This document shows, in pieces, positions 44,601-52,939 of a stretch of 64,000 nucleotides of DNA. Source of the DNA: Mycolicibacterium chlorophenolicum (GTDB taxonomy: Bacteria > Actinomycetota > Actinomycetes > Mycobacteriales > Mycobacteriaceae). The stretch spans positions 27,580-91,579 of the forward strand of contig NZ_JYNL01000002.1 in the NCBI RefSeq assembly GCF_001044235.1. The letters are read 5' to 3'. The position numbers were made by a program, and so were the translations under genes. The notes under the pieces are model-generated. The model was not told the origin of the DNA. It saw only the letters and a list, made by a program, of their open reading frames with translations, and made no database searches. The stretch's first letter is position 1. Every line of letters starts with the position of its first letter.

Positions 44601-44708
44601 GTTGCGCTGGCTCTGCCGCCGGCGGCTGACTGCGGCACGACACAGCGGCGTTCGGCAAAAAGCCATGGACCGAACCGGCTGACTGACGAGGAAGTGGACC
44701 AACCGACC

Positions 44709-45176
44709 ATGTCTGAGCAACGCTCCCCCTTTCCCCCGTTTGATCGGGCCAGCGCGCGCAACAAGGTCCAGGCAGCAGAGGATGCGTGGAACACCTGCGA
44801 TCCCCACCGTGTCAGCCTCGCCTATACCGCGGATTCCGTATGGCGCAACCGCGACCAGTTCCTCACCGGGCGTGCGGCGATCGTGGACTTTCTGACCAAA
44901 AAATGGGAGCGTGAACTCGACTATGTGCTGCGCAAGAGCCTGTGGGGGTTCGACGACAACCGCATCGCCGTGCGCTTCCAGTACGAATGGCACGACGTCG
45001 CGGGTCAGTGGTACCGCAGTTACGGCAACGAACTGTGGGAGTTCGACGACAACGGCCTGATGCGCCGCCGAGAAGCCAGCATCAACGATGTCACGATCAC
45101 CGAATCGGAGCGGCGCTACTTCGGACCCCGCCCGCAAAGCGAACGTGGAGCAGGACGCGACATCTCGTTGCAGTGA
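44709..45176 (+). CDS. NTF2-like (SnoaL/DUF1348-type) protein
   Basis: A 155-aa cone-fold protein of the DUF1348 group. The family pattern is visible: [20 protein letters not shown] (near 25-44), [51 protein letters not shown] and [20 protein letters not shown], ending in [10 protein letters not shown]. Such proteins act as small hydrolases, isomerases or dehydratases, or bind ligands; no specific function can be given. It is divergent from AraC1 and shares the gap with operator copy 5, so it is probably a member of the same response. Confidence 0.8.
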   Translation: MSEQRSPFPPFDRASARNKVQAAEDAWNTCDPHRVSLAYTADSVWRNRDQFLTGRAAIVDFLTKKWERELDYVLRKSLWGFDDNRIAVRFQYEWHDVAGQWYRSYGNELWEFDDNGLMRRREASINDVTITESERRYFGPRPQSERGAGRDISLQ

Positions 45177-45306
45177 CATCCAACGTCAGAAAGTCCGTGA
45201 GTGCTCGATACAAGCGGGTTCGGACTAGGGCGGCGCGACGCACGCGAGGATAGCGACCCCGGGGGGGAATTACGCCGCGGCTCCGCGCTTGAGGGCGGGA
45301 TGCCCC

Positions 45307-46326
45307 CTAATGGGCGTCGTCGTGGGTGCACTCGTGGGAGTGCGCCCCGGCGGCTGAGCCGTCGGTCGGTGGGAAGAAGACGACGAAAGGCTCGACGTTG
45401 TCGTCCAGTCGCAGGCTTTGATACATGATGAAGGTGTGGTTTACGGCGAAGGTTTCCACGCCCCCTAGCCGCCCCCGCCACTTCTCGATCACCGGTTGGG
45501 CGGCTTCGGCGCTGGCTGCGTCGTACATGGTCTTGAAGTACACGTAGATGTTCTCCTGACCAACCAGCTGGCGTGAGTACTCCCGTTTGACTTCCGTAAG
45601 TTCCAACGCGTGTTGAGCGGCGTCGCGGATGTCGTGCATGTATTCGCGCTGGGTGAGCACATCCTCGCGTGTACCCAGCCGGTTCAGGTGGCCGGTGATC
45701 ATCGTCTCGAAATCGAATTCCAGCGTGTGATCGTGATGTGCCATGAACCCCGGAATATGTTTGGACATCGCGATATTGGCGAACGGAACCCATCCCGGAT
45801 AGATGACGTCGACCAGCATCAGCACCTTGTGCTGAGGCAGGTGGATGAAGCTGTTTCCGGGTGCGTGGTTGTTCCCCTTGTAGACCAGCTCGAGCACCTG
45901 ACCACCGACCTCGAGCCGGTGCGCATCCTTGAACGTGACATCAGGCGGCCGACGGGCGGGATCACCCACCTCGTGGAGCAGCGCATAGGTTTCCTGCTGT
46001 CCGATCCGGATGGCGTCGTCAGGGAACTGGTTCGTCGTGCCGATGTGGTCACCGTGATAGTGCGAATAGACGACATGGGTGATGGGCTTGTCGGTGACGT
46101 CGCGAATGGCCCGGGTGACCAGTGGTCCCAGTGTTGGCGGCGCATCGATGGCGATGACCTCGTTGTCACAGACCACGAACGCGCTCTGATAGCCGCCGTC
46201 GGTTATCCAGTAGACCCCGCCCTTGACCTCCTCGACGAGGTAGCCACACGACGGGACCTTGGGTCCGATGGCCGCCGCCGGTACCGCCGGTACTTCGATC
46301 GCGGCGCTGGGCTGATGTTGTGCCAT
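45307..46326 (-). CDS. metallo-beta-lactamase-fold hydrolase
   Basis: A 339-aa MBL-fold protein. The dinuclear metal motif HxHxDH is SHYHGDHIG (H89, H91, D93, H94), with further ligands likely in GNNHAPGNSFIHLP, DVIYPGWVPF and ITGHLNR. Many relatives are hydrolases of thioesters, lactones or sulfate esters. In an O-demethylating island a formyl- or acyl-thioester role linked to formaldehyde removal is conceivable but unsupported. A long His/Glu-rich end (HSHECTHDDAH) may bind metal. It is preceded by operator copy 6 and converges with the NTF2-like gene; the 130-base gap holds no clear terminator. Confidence 0.8.
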   Translation of the reverse strand: MAQHQPSAAIEVPAVPAAAIGPKVPSCGYLVEEVKGGVYWITDGGYQSAFVVCDNEVIAIDAPPTLGPLVTRAIRDVTDKPITHVVYSHYHGDHIGTTNQFPDDAIRIGQQETYALLHEVGDPARRPPDVTFKDAHRLEVGGQVLELVYKGNNHAPGNSFIHLPQHKVLMLVDVIYPGWVPFANIAMSKHIPGFMAHHDHTLEFDFETMITGHLNRLGTREDVLTQREYMHDIRDAAQHALELTEVKREYSRQLVGQENIYVYFKTMYDAASAEAAQPVIEKWRGRLGGVETFAVNHTFIMYQSLRLDDNVEPFVVFFPPTDGSAAGAHSHECTHDDAH

Positions 46327-46385
46327 ATCGGCTCCTGACCTAGTTCGACATTGAAAACGGACGATACGCAGATCGCAGAAACCAG

Positions 46386-46415
46386 ACGATAGCCGTAACT
46401 TGCTCGCGCAAGCAA
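46386..46415 (-). promoter_or_regulatory. promoter with operator copy 6, upstream of MBL hydrolase
   Basis: On the minus strand TTGCTTGCGCGAGCAAGT (46415 to 46398). TTGCTT is the -35 and TATCGT (46391-46386, 18-base spacer) the -10; the MBL start is 59 bases further. Confidence 0.6.
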
Positions 46416-46552
46416 GCGAATGCGCGGGACGTCCAAATAGCGCACGTCACCGACGGCACGAGTTTCGCCGCCGACTGATAAGCCGCACTGATGCTGTTCC
46501 CGTCACGGCGGAGTCGATGCAGCCGGCCCTCACCCGGGGCCGGTTACGGTAC

Positions 46553-46582
46553 TTGTTTGCTCACGCAAGCGCGAAGTACGGT
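46553..46582 (+). promoter_or_regulatory. promoter with operator copy 7, upstream of lhgO
   Basis: TTGTTTGCTCACGCAAGC at 46553-46570. TTGTTT is the -35 and TACGGT (46577-46582, 18-base spacer) the -10; lhgO begins 92 bases further. Confidence 0.58.
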
Positions 46583-46674
46583 TTCCCGATGACCGAACCG
46601 CTTGGTGCGCCGGCGAAGGAACCGCGCCGGCCATGTGTTGACGGTGAGCGCTGGATGGCAGGAGATGATAGGCA

Positions 46675-47862
46675 ATGAGACGCAACGTCGTCGTCGTCGG
46701 AGCCGGGATCGTGGGCTTGGCGGTGGCCCACGAGCTGCAGAGCCGCGGCCATCAGGTGGTCGTAGTAGACAAGGAGCGCCGGGTTGCCCAACATCAGACC
46801 GGCCGCAATTCTGGAGTAATTCACTCCGGCCTCTACTACGCACCGGGCAGCCATAAAGCGGCGATGGCTACAGCGGGCGCACAGTCGATGCGTGACTTCG
46901 CCCGACAACACGATGTTGCGGTAGACATTTGCGGCAAGTTGGTGGTGGCGACCAACGATGGTCAAGTAGCAGCGCTGAGGCGCCTGCTGCAGCGGGGCCA
47001 GGACAATGGCGTGCCGGTGCGAGAGATCGGCCCGGCCGAGGCGCGAGACTATGAACCGAATGTCTCGTGTGTGGCCGCATTGCGGGTGGAGAGCACCGGA
47101 ATCGTGGACTTTCGCGGTGTGAGCCAACGGCTGGCCGACATGGTCACCGAGCAGGGCGGGGAAGTCAGATTAGGGGAGCAGGTGACCGCGATCGGCTCGG
47201 ATGATCGCAACATCACCGTCAGGACGACCCACGACAGGTTCCGCGCCGACTATCTGGTCAATTGCGCCGGGCTTCATGCTGATCGGCTGGCCCGCTTGGC
47301 GGGGATGCGGCCCGCAGTGCGGATCGTGCCGTTTCGCGGTGAGTACTTCGAACTCACCGCAGCGCAACGCCACCTCGTGAAAGGCCTGATTTATCCGGTA
47401 CCCGATCCAGGGCTGCCGTTCCTCGGTGTGCATTTGACCAAGATGATCGGCGGCGGTGTCCATGCCGGACCCAACGCCGTGCTGGCGCTGGCGCGCGAAG
47501 GCTACACCTGGACACGCATCCAACCGCGTGATGTTCTCGACTACCTACGCTGGCCCGGTTTGTGGAGGCTGTGCGCACGATACTGGCGAACAGGTATCGA
47601 CGAAGTCGCCCGATCGCTATCCCGTCGCAGGTTTGTGGCCAGTCTGCAGGAGTTGGTGCCCGCGATCGACGGCGACGCGATTGAGCCGTCCCGCGCCGGA
47701 GTGCGCGCTCAGGCGCTCTACCGTGACGGTCGCTTGGTCGAGGACTTCCACTTCGAACACGGGCCTCGTCAGACCCACGTTCTCAATGCCCCCTCCCCCG
47801 CTGCCACCGCATCCTTGGAGATCGCCCGCTCGGTCGCCGACGTGGTAGATGCGCGCTCGTAG
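46675..47862 (+). CDS. lhgO: L-2-hydroxyglutarate oxidase-like FAD oxidoreductase
   Basis: A 395-aa FAD-dependent oxidase of the DAO superfamily, closest to LhgO, which oxidises L-2-hydroxyglutarate to 2-oxoglutarate. The dinucleotide motif is VVGAGIVGLAVAHEL (6-20). The LhgO-typical QTGRNSGVIHSGLYY follows near residues 41-55, with IVPFRGEYFEL, GLIYPVPDPGLPFLGVHLTK and late VLNAPSPAATASLEIA. L-2-hydroxyglutarate is a side product of several dehydrogenases, so it could act as metabolite repair, but the link to methoxyarene breakdown is not obvious. It sits under operator copy 7 and converges with LysR2. Confidence 0.85.
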   Translation: MRRNVVVVGAGIVGLAVAHELQSRGHQVVVVDKERRVAQHQTGRNSGVIHSGLYYAPGSHKAAMATAGAQSMRDFARQHDVAVDICGKLVVATNDGQVAALRRLLQRGQDNGVPVREIGPAEARDYEPNVSCVAALRVESTGIVDFRGVSQRLADMVTEQGGEVRLGEQVTAIGSDDRNITVRTTHDRFRADYLVNCAGLHADRLARLAGMRPAVRIVPFRGEYFELTAAQRHLVKGLIYPVPDPGLPFLGVHLTKMIGGGVHAGPNAVLALAREGYTWTRIQPRDVLDYLRWPGLWRLCARYWRTGIDEVARSLSRRRFVASLQELVPAIDGDAIEPSRAGVRAQALYRDGRLVEDFHFEHGPRQTHVLNAPSPAATASLEIARSVADVVDARS

Positions 47863-48043
47863 CCACTATCGACATTGTTTGAGCGGTCCGGGGAAAGGGC
47901 TGTCATCGATCGTGTCGGACGTTGTCCGGCATTTGGATGCTGTTCCGACGCTGTGGCCGACGGCGGCCCCGGTTTGTGACCGTGTTGTTTTCTGCCGGAT
48001 TTCTGCCGCGTCGCGGTGCGTCAATCCCGACTGCGCTGTGGCC

Positions 48044-48985
48044 TCACAGGGCAGGGCTGTGCGGATCGTTTGAAGTCCACCGGTCGAGCGCGGTTTGCAG
48101 GATGGCGGTGAAACCCGTGGCTTTGGCCGCGGCGACGAGCGCCTCGGCCACAATAGAATTCGGTTCACGATCCAGGACGATCAGGCCGACTGTGGGACCC
48201 GGGCCGTTCTGCTGCATGGGTCGAGCTGCCATTCCTGGGGGAACACCGAACGCGTGCAGCCAGGTATGGCAAGCTACTGTGGCCAATCCGGTGTCGGTGA
48301 GATGGGCAAAAAGCGCGCCGACGTTGTCGGACTCGACGATGGGAAGAAAGCGCGCTCCGTCGGCAGCCATGTTCGCGTCGATGATTCGGCGGTTGCGCAT
48401 GGTGGGTACCAGTGCGCATAGTGCCATCTTGGCAGCGTCTGACCACCTGATCTCGCCCAGCTGCATCAGTGGGTGAGCCGCTGGCGCCAGAAGGACGTAG
48501 CGTTCACGATAGAGTTCGACCCGTCGGCACCCGGGAGGGGTTTCGTCGTCGAGGTAGGTCAATCCGGCGTCGATCTCGAAATCAGCTAGCCGCCGGGCGA
48601 TTTCACGTGATGACGTTGCGTCGATACGGACCGTGGCGGCCGGGTTGTCGCGTAGAAATCGGGCGCTTAACAACGGGGTGGCGGGCACGGAGGTGGGGAT
48701 AGCGCCTACCCGTGCTGTTGCGCTCAGGCCGCCGCGCATGCGTTCCACGTCGGCGAGGAGTTCGTCGCGTTCGGCGAGAATGCGGTGGGCCCAGGTGATG
48801 ACGCGGCTGCCTTCATCGGTGAATCCCTCGAACCGGCGACCGCGTAGCACGATTACAACACCCAGTTCGCGTTCGAGTCGCCGGATCGCTACCGACAGGG
48901 TTGGCTGACTGACATTACATGCGGTCGCGGCGCGCCCGAAATGCCGTTCACGGGCTAGCGCAGTCAAGTACTCCAGCTGCTGCAT
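48044..48985 (-). CDS. LysR-type transcriptional regulator (LysR2)
   Basis: A 313-aa LTTR with a typical start, MQQLEYLTALARERHFGRAA (1-20), and helix-turn-helix NVSQPTLSVAIRRLERELGV (near 24-43), followed by an effector domain with VGAIPTSVPATPLL near residue 93. I use ATG 48985 because the domain begins there; longer frames up to 49072 would run into the palindrome at 49030-49046. It is divergent from fdh across a gap of about 500 bases and is the likely regulator of that gene and of itself. Confidence 0.83.
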   Translation of the reverse strand: MQQLEYLTALARERHFGRAATACNVSQPTLSVAIRRLERELGVVIVLRGRRFEGFTDEGSRVITWAHRILAERDELLADVERMRGGLSATARVGAIPTSVPATPLLSARFLRDNPAATVRIDATSSREIARRLADFEIDAGLTYLDDETPPGCRRVELYRERYVLLAPAAHPLMQLGEIRWSDAAKMALCALVPTMRNRRIIDANMAADGARFLPIVESDNVGALFAHLTDTGLATVACHTWLHAFGVPPGMAARPMQQNGPGPTVGLIVLDREPNSIVAEALVAAAKATGFTAILQTALDRWTSNDPHSPAL

Positions 48986-49029
48986 GAGAATTTCGCTGTG
49001 CACGACCAGGCCTGCCCAATCCCAGGATC

Positions 49030-49046
49030 GATAGTTTCGAACTATC
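49030..49046. promoter_or_regulatory. LysR-box palindrome upstream of LysR2
   Basis: GATAGTTTCGAACTATC has perfect 7-base arms around TCG and contains the LTTR pattern T-N11-A (inner 13 bases between ATAG and CTAT). It lies 45 bases before LysR2 ATG, a usual place for an autoregulatory site. Confidence 0.6.
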
Positions 49047-49263
49047 AGAGCATGGGGAATACCAAACAGCAACCGCTTGTGGGTCGATGCTGGGCAGCGT
49101 TACGGTCATCACGTCGATCGTCGGCACGCGCCACTGAGGATCACGTCAAGAGCTTCATCGTAATGCACGCCTGAACCGCACCGAGTCCGGAATGCGTGGC
49201 TGCTCAAAGTGTTAGGGAAAGACACCATTGCCGATCTGCACCGTGCGAGGTCTCGACCAGATG

Positions 49264-49316
49264 GTCGCGGCACTGCGATCGGGCGTCTGGCGCGTAGGCG
49301 CAAGCAGTGCCGCGAC
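49264..49316. repeat. 13-base perfect inverted repeat upstream of fdh
   Basis: GTCGCGGCACTGC (49264-49276) and GCAGTGCCGCGAC (49304-49316) are exact complements separated by 27 bases. It lies about 180 bases before the fdh start in an otherwise featureless gap. It could form a long-stem hairpin in the leader RNA or bind a regulator as a DNA loop. Confidence 0.55.
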
Positions 49317-49493
49317 ACCCGAGTCTGATGGAGACGCACCATCCTGGCGCATTGTCCTCAGTGTGCTCGGGTGGACCTGGTGGTGTGACCTGCCGGCACT
49401 TCCGGTGTCCTACCGTCGGCGTGGTCTGGTTCGGCGACATGATGGCGACGGTGCGTCGTAAACAACAGAGCACGAAGGGAATTCAGAGGACCC

Positions 49494-50654
49494 ATGGCCA
49501 AGATTGTCTGTGTACTGTATCCCGATCCGGTCGATGGCTACCCCACCAGCTACGCCCGTGAGGGATTGCCCGGTTTGGAGCGTTACCCCGATGGGCAAAC
49601 TCTGCCCACGCCTTCGGCAGTTGACTTCACACCCGGTGAGTTGCTGGGTAGCGTGTCCGGCGAACTTGGTTTACGTAGGTATCTGGAAGACCTCGGTCAC
49701 GAGTTAGTCGTCACCTCCGACAAGGACGGCGAGAACTCGGTGTTCGATCAGCACCTGCCTGACGCCGAAATCGTGATCTCCCAACCCTTCTGGCCGGCCT
49801 ATCTCACTGCCGAGCGGATTGCCCGGGCTCCCAAACTGAAGCTTGCGATCACCGCCGGTATCGGCTCGGACCACGTTGATCTCGATGCCGCGATCAAGGC
49901 CGGGATTACTGTGGCCGAGGTGACCTTCAGCAACAGCATCAGCGTCGCCGAACATGTGGTGATGATGATTCTGTCGCAGGTGCGCAATTACCTGCCGTCC
50001 CACCAATGGGTGCTCGACGGCGGGTGGAACATCGCCGACTGCGTGCAGCGTTCCTACGATCTGGAAGGCATGCAGGTCGGTACGATCGCCGCGGGCAGAA
50101 TCGGTCTGGCAGTGATGCGCCGGCTAGCGCCATTTGATGTCGGACTGCATTACTACGACAAGCGCCGGCTGCCGGCTGACGTGGAGGCCGAACTGAATCT
50201 GACTTACCACGCCTCGGTGCAGGAGATGGTCCCTCACCTCGACGTCGCGACGATCAACGCACCATTACATCCTGAAACACGCGGTCTGTTCAACGACGAA
50301 CTGATCTCATCGATGAAGCGTGGGGCCTATCTGATCAACACTGCTCGTGCACTCATCGTGGACCGTGACGCCGTAGTCCGGGCGCTCGAAAGCGGCCAGC
50401 TCGCTGGATATGCCGGCGACGTCTGGTATCCGCAACCGGCTCCTGCTGACCATCCGTGGCGCAGCATGCCCAACCAGGGGATGACACCACACATCTCTGG
50501 GTCGACACTGTCAGCCCAGACCCGGTACGCCGATGGTACGCGGGAGATCTTGGAGAGCTACTTCGCCGGCAATCGGATTCGCGACGAGTATCTCATCGTC
50601 GCGGGCGGAGTACTGGCCGGCACAGGTGCGCGTTCCTACACGGCGGGCGCCTGA
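49494..50654 (+). CDS. fdh: NAD-dependent formate dehydrogenase
   Basis: Oxidises formate to CO2 with NAD+, the final step for methyl carbon released by the island. The 386-aa protein carries all recognised FDH residues: Asn147 (TFSNSISVAEH), nucleotide motif AAGRIG (199-204), Asp222 for NAD preference (YYDKRRLP), Arg285 (NTARALIVD), Gln314 (WYPQPAPADHPW) and His333 (TPHISGSTLSAQ). These distinguish it from general D-2-hydroxyacid dehydrogenases. An AGAGGA site precedes ATG 49494. It is divergent from LysR2 and converges with AraC2. The NADH could feed respiration or, through the transhydrogenase at the window's end, NADPH. Confidence 0.95.
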   Translation: MAKIVCVLYPDPVDGYPTSYAREGLPGLERYPDGQTLPTPSAVDFTPGELLGSVSGELGLRRYLEDLGHELVVTSDKDGENSVFDQHLPDAEIVISQPFWPAYLTAERIARAPKLKLAITAGIGSDHVDLDAAIKAGITVAEVTFSNSISVAEHVVMMILSQVRNYLPSHQWVLDGGWNIADCVQRSYDLEGMQVGTIAAGRIGLAVMRRLAPFDVGLHYYDKRRLPADVEAELNLTYHASVQEMVPHLDVATINAPLHPETRGLFNDELISSMKRGAYLINTARALIVDRDAVVRALESGQLAGYAGDVWYPQPAPADHPWRSMPNQGMTPHISGSTLSAQTRYADGTREILESYFAGNRIRDEYLIVAGGVLAGTGARSYTAGA

Positions 50655-51289
50655 CATCCTGCCACTCCCCCTCGGCACGTCGAGTCAGTGCGGCGCGACC
50701 CTGCCCGCAGTTGAGAGATGTCCGCACGGGTGGCGACGGTGAGGTTCCTTCTCGGCTGAACGCCCAGGCGCTGCCCGACCTCGTCGAGAACGGCTTGTCG
50801 GCCACAGTTGATGTTCCGTCTACAGCGGGCGCCGAGCGCATCGGGAGACGACGCGGTACCTGAAAACCTGTCGTTGACGATGCTGTCCCGCACTCTATTT
50901 CCGACGCGGATCGTCAATGCTGGTCATGTACCAGCAGTGGGGACTACCGACATCCACTGTGCGCCATCCCGGCTTGAACGTCAGCTGAACCCGATCGCGA
51001 TCGTCGGATCCCTGGTCAGCGCGAAGGTACAAGGGCTCTCACATCTTCACCAACAGCACACTGCGGCCAATCCACGACTCGAGAGTCCAGTGGTCGGTCA
51101 TCCCACTAATACAGGTCCAACACAAGGCAATTCGCTTAACGATGTGAAAGGCAGACCCCATTTCGTCTGCGCGGCAGCGACTTGGCTATCTTGGCGACGT
51201 TCGGTCGGCCGGCCTTGCGAGCTCGGCGGAACGGGACGCCGTTCTTGTGCACGCCGTTGGCGATCGTTGGTGTCGACCAGGACACGGAC
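50655..51289. other. gene-free stretch between convergent fdh and AraC2
   Basis: About 635 bases. A plus-strand frame (50808-51347) is open but overlaps AraC2, is Arg/Ser-rich and has no family motif, so I do not call it. No clear terminator hairpin was found. Confidence 0.45.
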
Positions 51290-52414
51290 TCAACGCGTTT
51301 GGTTTCGCAGTTGCGCCGACGGCGTGACCCCGAATGCCTGGCGGTAGCGCTTGGCGAATCTGCCGACATGGGTGAATCCCCATTTTGTGGCGACATCGGT
51401 GACGGTGATTCCGTCTCGCGGATCGCCTCGGCGCAGTTCTTCACGTGCACGCTCCAACCGCGTCCTCGTGAGATAGGCGGTCGGTGTGGTGCCCAGTTCC
51501 CGCCGGAATGCTGATTCGATGGCGCGGATCGAGACGCCCAGTCTGGAGGCGAATTCGCTCACGGTGAATTGCGCCTCGCGTTCGCTGTCGACGAGATCGA
51601 TCACCGCCCGCACGGTACGGCTCGCAGTCACCTGACGGGGATCGAACATCTCCGAGTGGTGATTGTGGCTGATCGTTAAGAGCATGGTCGACAAGGCGTG
51701 GTCGCTGAGCCGACGGATGATCGGTCGCGGGATTCGCTGATCGGGCCGGTAGCTGTTGAATACATGTGTCAGTGTGGCGGCGATCCCGATTAGGGCTTTT
51801 CGTTGTGAGCCCGCGAGGCATGCAGAGTCGAGCTGCAATGGCGAGTCCCCCGCGTGCGGTGACAAGTCCTTCAGCGCTGCTTGTAGGGCCGTTGTGTCAG
51901 CGCGTAACGCCAGCACACGACTACCCTTGCCCCAACGCAGATGGAGGCGGTCGCGTGGGCAAATCGCGGCGATGCTGTCTTGCGGGGTCATCACAAATTC
52001 AGTGTTTTTCAGACGGACGAGGAATCTCCCGCAGATCGGGATCAGCACCGCAACGTACGGATCGTCTTGGATTGGTCGGTCCACAGCGACCTCTTCGCCG
52101 TAACTCATCACACACATCGACACAGGACCGGCCTCCGCGATGCTGCCGACCGCAGCGAAACGGCGCGGCTCGCCGCGCACGGTGAGCCGGTGCGCTGACA
52201 GGAAATTGGTGGCCGCCACCTGCGCCGCTATAGGGTCAGCGGTGCGGTAGCGCTCGTATCCGCGCGGCAATGTCACCTCGCGGTCATCATCGATCGCGCT
52301 CGCCATGTCGGATTCTGCGGCGTTCAGGCCGTGATTGCCGCGACCCCTGTGTTGAAGTGCGACATCGCTCGACGGAAGGCCACGGCCAGGGCGGCGGTTT
52401 TGTGTTGTCGACAT
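51290..52414 (-). CDS. AraC-family transcriptional regulator (AraC2)
   Basis: A 374-aa AraC-type activator whose N-terminal part (about residues 60-200) resembles the AraC-binding-like domain of aromatic-response regulators. The DNA-binding domain is at the end: FTVSEFASRLGVSIRAIESA, GTTPTAYLTRTRLERAREEL and TDVATKWGFTHVGRFAKRYR. A start at 52306 (MASAIDD) would remove a non-conserved Arg-rich leader of 36 residues and is equally possible. It lies downstream of LigM5 on the same strand; gcoAB clusters in other actinobacteria usually have an AraC-type regulator nearby, so I infer control of gcoA-gcoB-LigM5. Confidence 0.82.
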   Translation of the reverse strand: MSTTQNRRPGRGLPSSDVALQHRGRGNHGLNAAESDMASAIDDDREVTLPRGYERYRTADPIAAQVAATNFLSAHRLTVRGEPRRFAAVGSIAEAGPVSMCVMSYGEEVAVDRPIQDDPYVAVLIPICGRFLVRLKNTEFVMTPQDSIAAICPRDRLHLRWGKGSRVLALRADTTALQAALKDLSPHAGDSPLQLDSACLAGSQRKALIGIAATLTHVFNSYRPDQRIPRPIIRRLSDHALSTMLLTISHNHHSEMFDPRQVTASRTVRAVIDLVDSEREAQFTVSEFASRLGVSIRAIESAFRRELGTTPTAYLTRTRLERAREELRRGDPRDGITVTDVATKWGFTHVGRFAKRYRQAFGVTPSAQLRNQTR

Positions 52415-52939
52415 AGCACGGCGCCCTTCCGGTGATCAACAGCGAGGTTGATGTCCGAGTGGTGTGAACTGTGACACAGCGATCGTTAACCGGCCCGAAA
52501 CCGCCGGCCAGGTGCTCTACGGGCATCCGCGCCACGCGGAGTGGAACCGTAGCCGTCAGGATCAGAACACCGAGGTCACCTCAAGCAGCAGGGCGCGCCA
52601 CGACATCGTCGCCGCTCTACGCTGGCGAGAGACGATAACGTTCGCAATAACCTTCCTCGTGATGGATCTTGTTTCTGTGCGCGGCGGCGAGCGCGGTCGA
52701 CGACGCCCAGCACGGACCCAACCGGTGGGTGGTTGCGGCGAGGTTCATGCGGGGCGGAGCACTGGTCGTTGACCTCGTCGCGCCGGGTCAACCCGGTTGG
52801 CCGGCCAGCCCGGCTAGGCACACGCCTCGATCCGAGTGAGCCAACACCTCGGGCAGGGGTGATCCGGCCGGTCTTTCCGGTCTTGACGATCGGCCCCGGT
52901 GATCAGCCTCGGATGGCGGGGGCTGTTCCGCGGCGTCGG
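52415..52939. other. gene-free stretch between LigM5 and AraC2
   Basis: About 525 bases with no supported gene, only short Arg-rich frames on both strands. It should contain the AraC2 promoter; I see no operator copy of either shared type. Confidence 0.4.

Larger units (their letters stand above)
46327..46674. other. divergent promoter region, MBL hydrolase / lhgO
   Basis: A 348-base gap carrying two back-to-back operator copies (6 and 7), each facing its own gene, about 140 bases apart. Nothing else is recognisable between them. Confidence 0.55.

Noticed and set aside
20181..46582. The seven TTGCTTG sites as a CRISPR or interspersed repeat
   Set aside because: Copies are single, irregularly spaced by kilobases and tied to promoters, not arrays with spacers or IS ends.
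49494..50654. fdh as a generic D-2-hydroxyacid dehydrogenase
   Set aside because: The N-terminal layout and the Asn147/Arg285/Gln314/His333 set with the PQPAPADHPW segment are specific for NAD-formate dehydrogenases.
50808..51347. 179-aa plus-strand frame between fdh and AraC2
   Set aside because: It overlaps the AraC2 coding end, has no ribosome site or motif and random-like composition.
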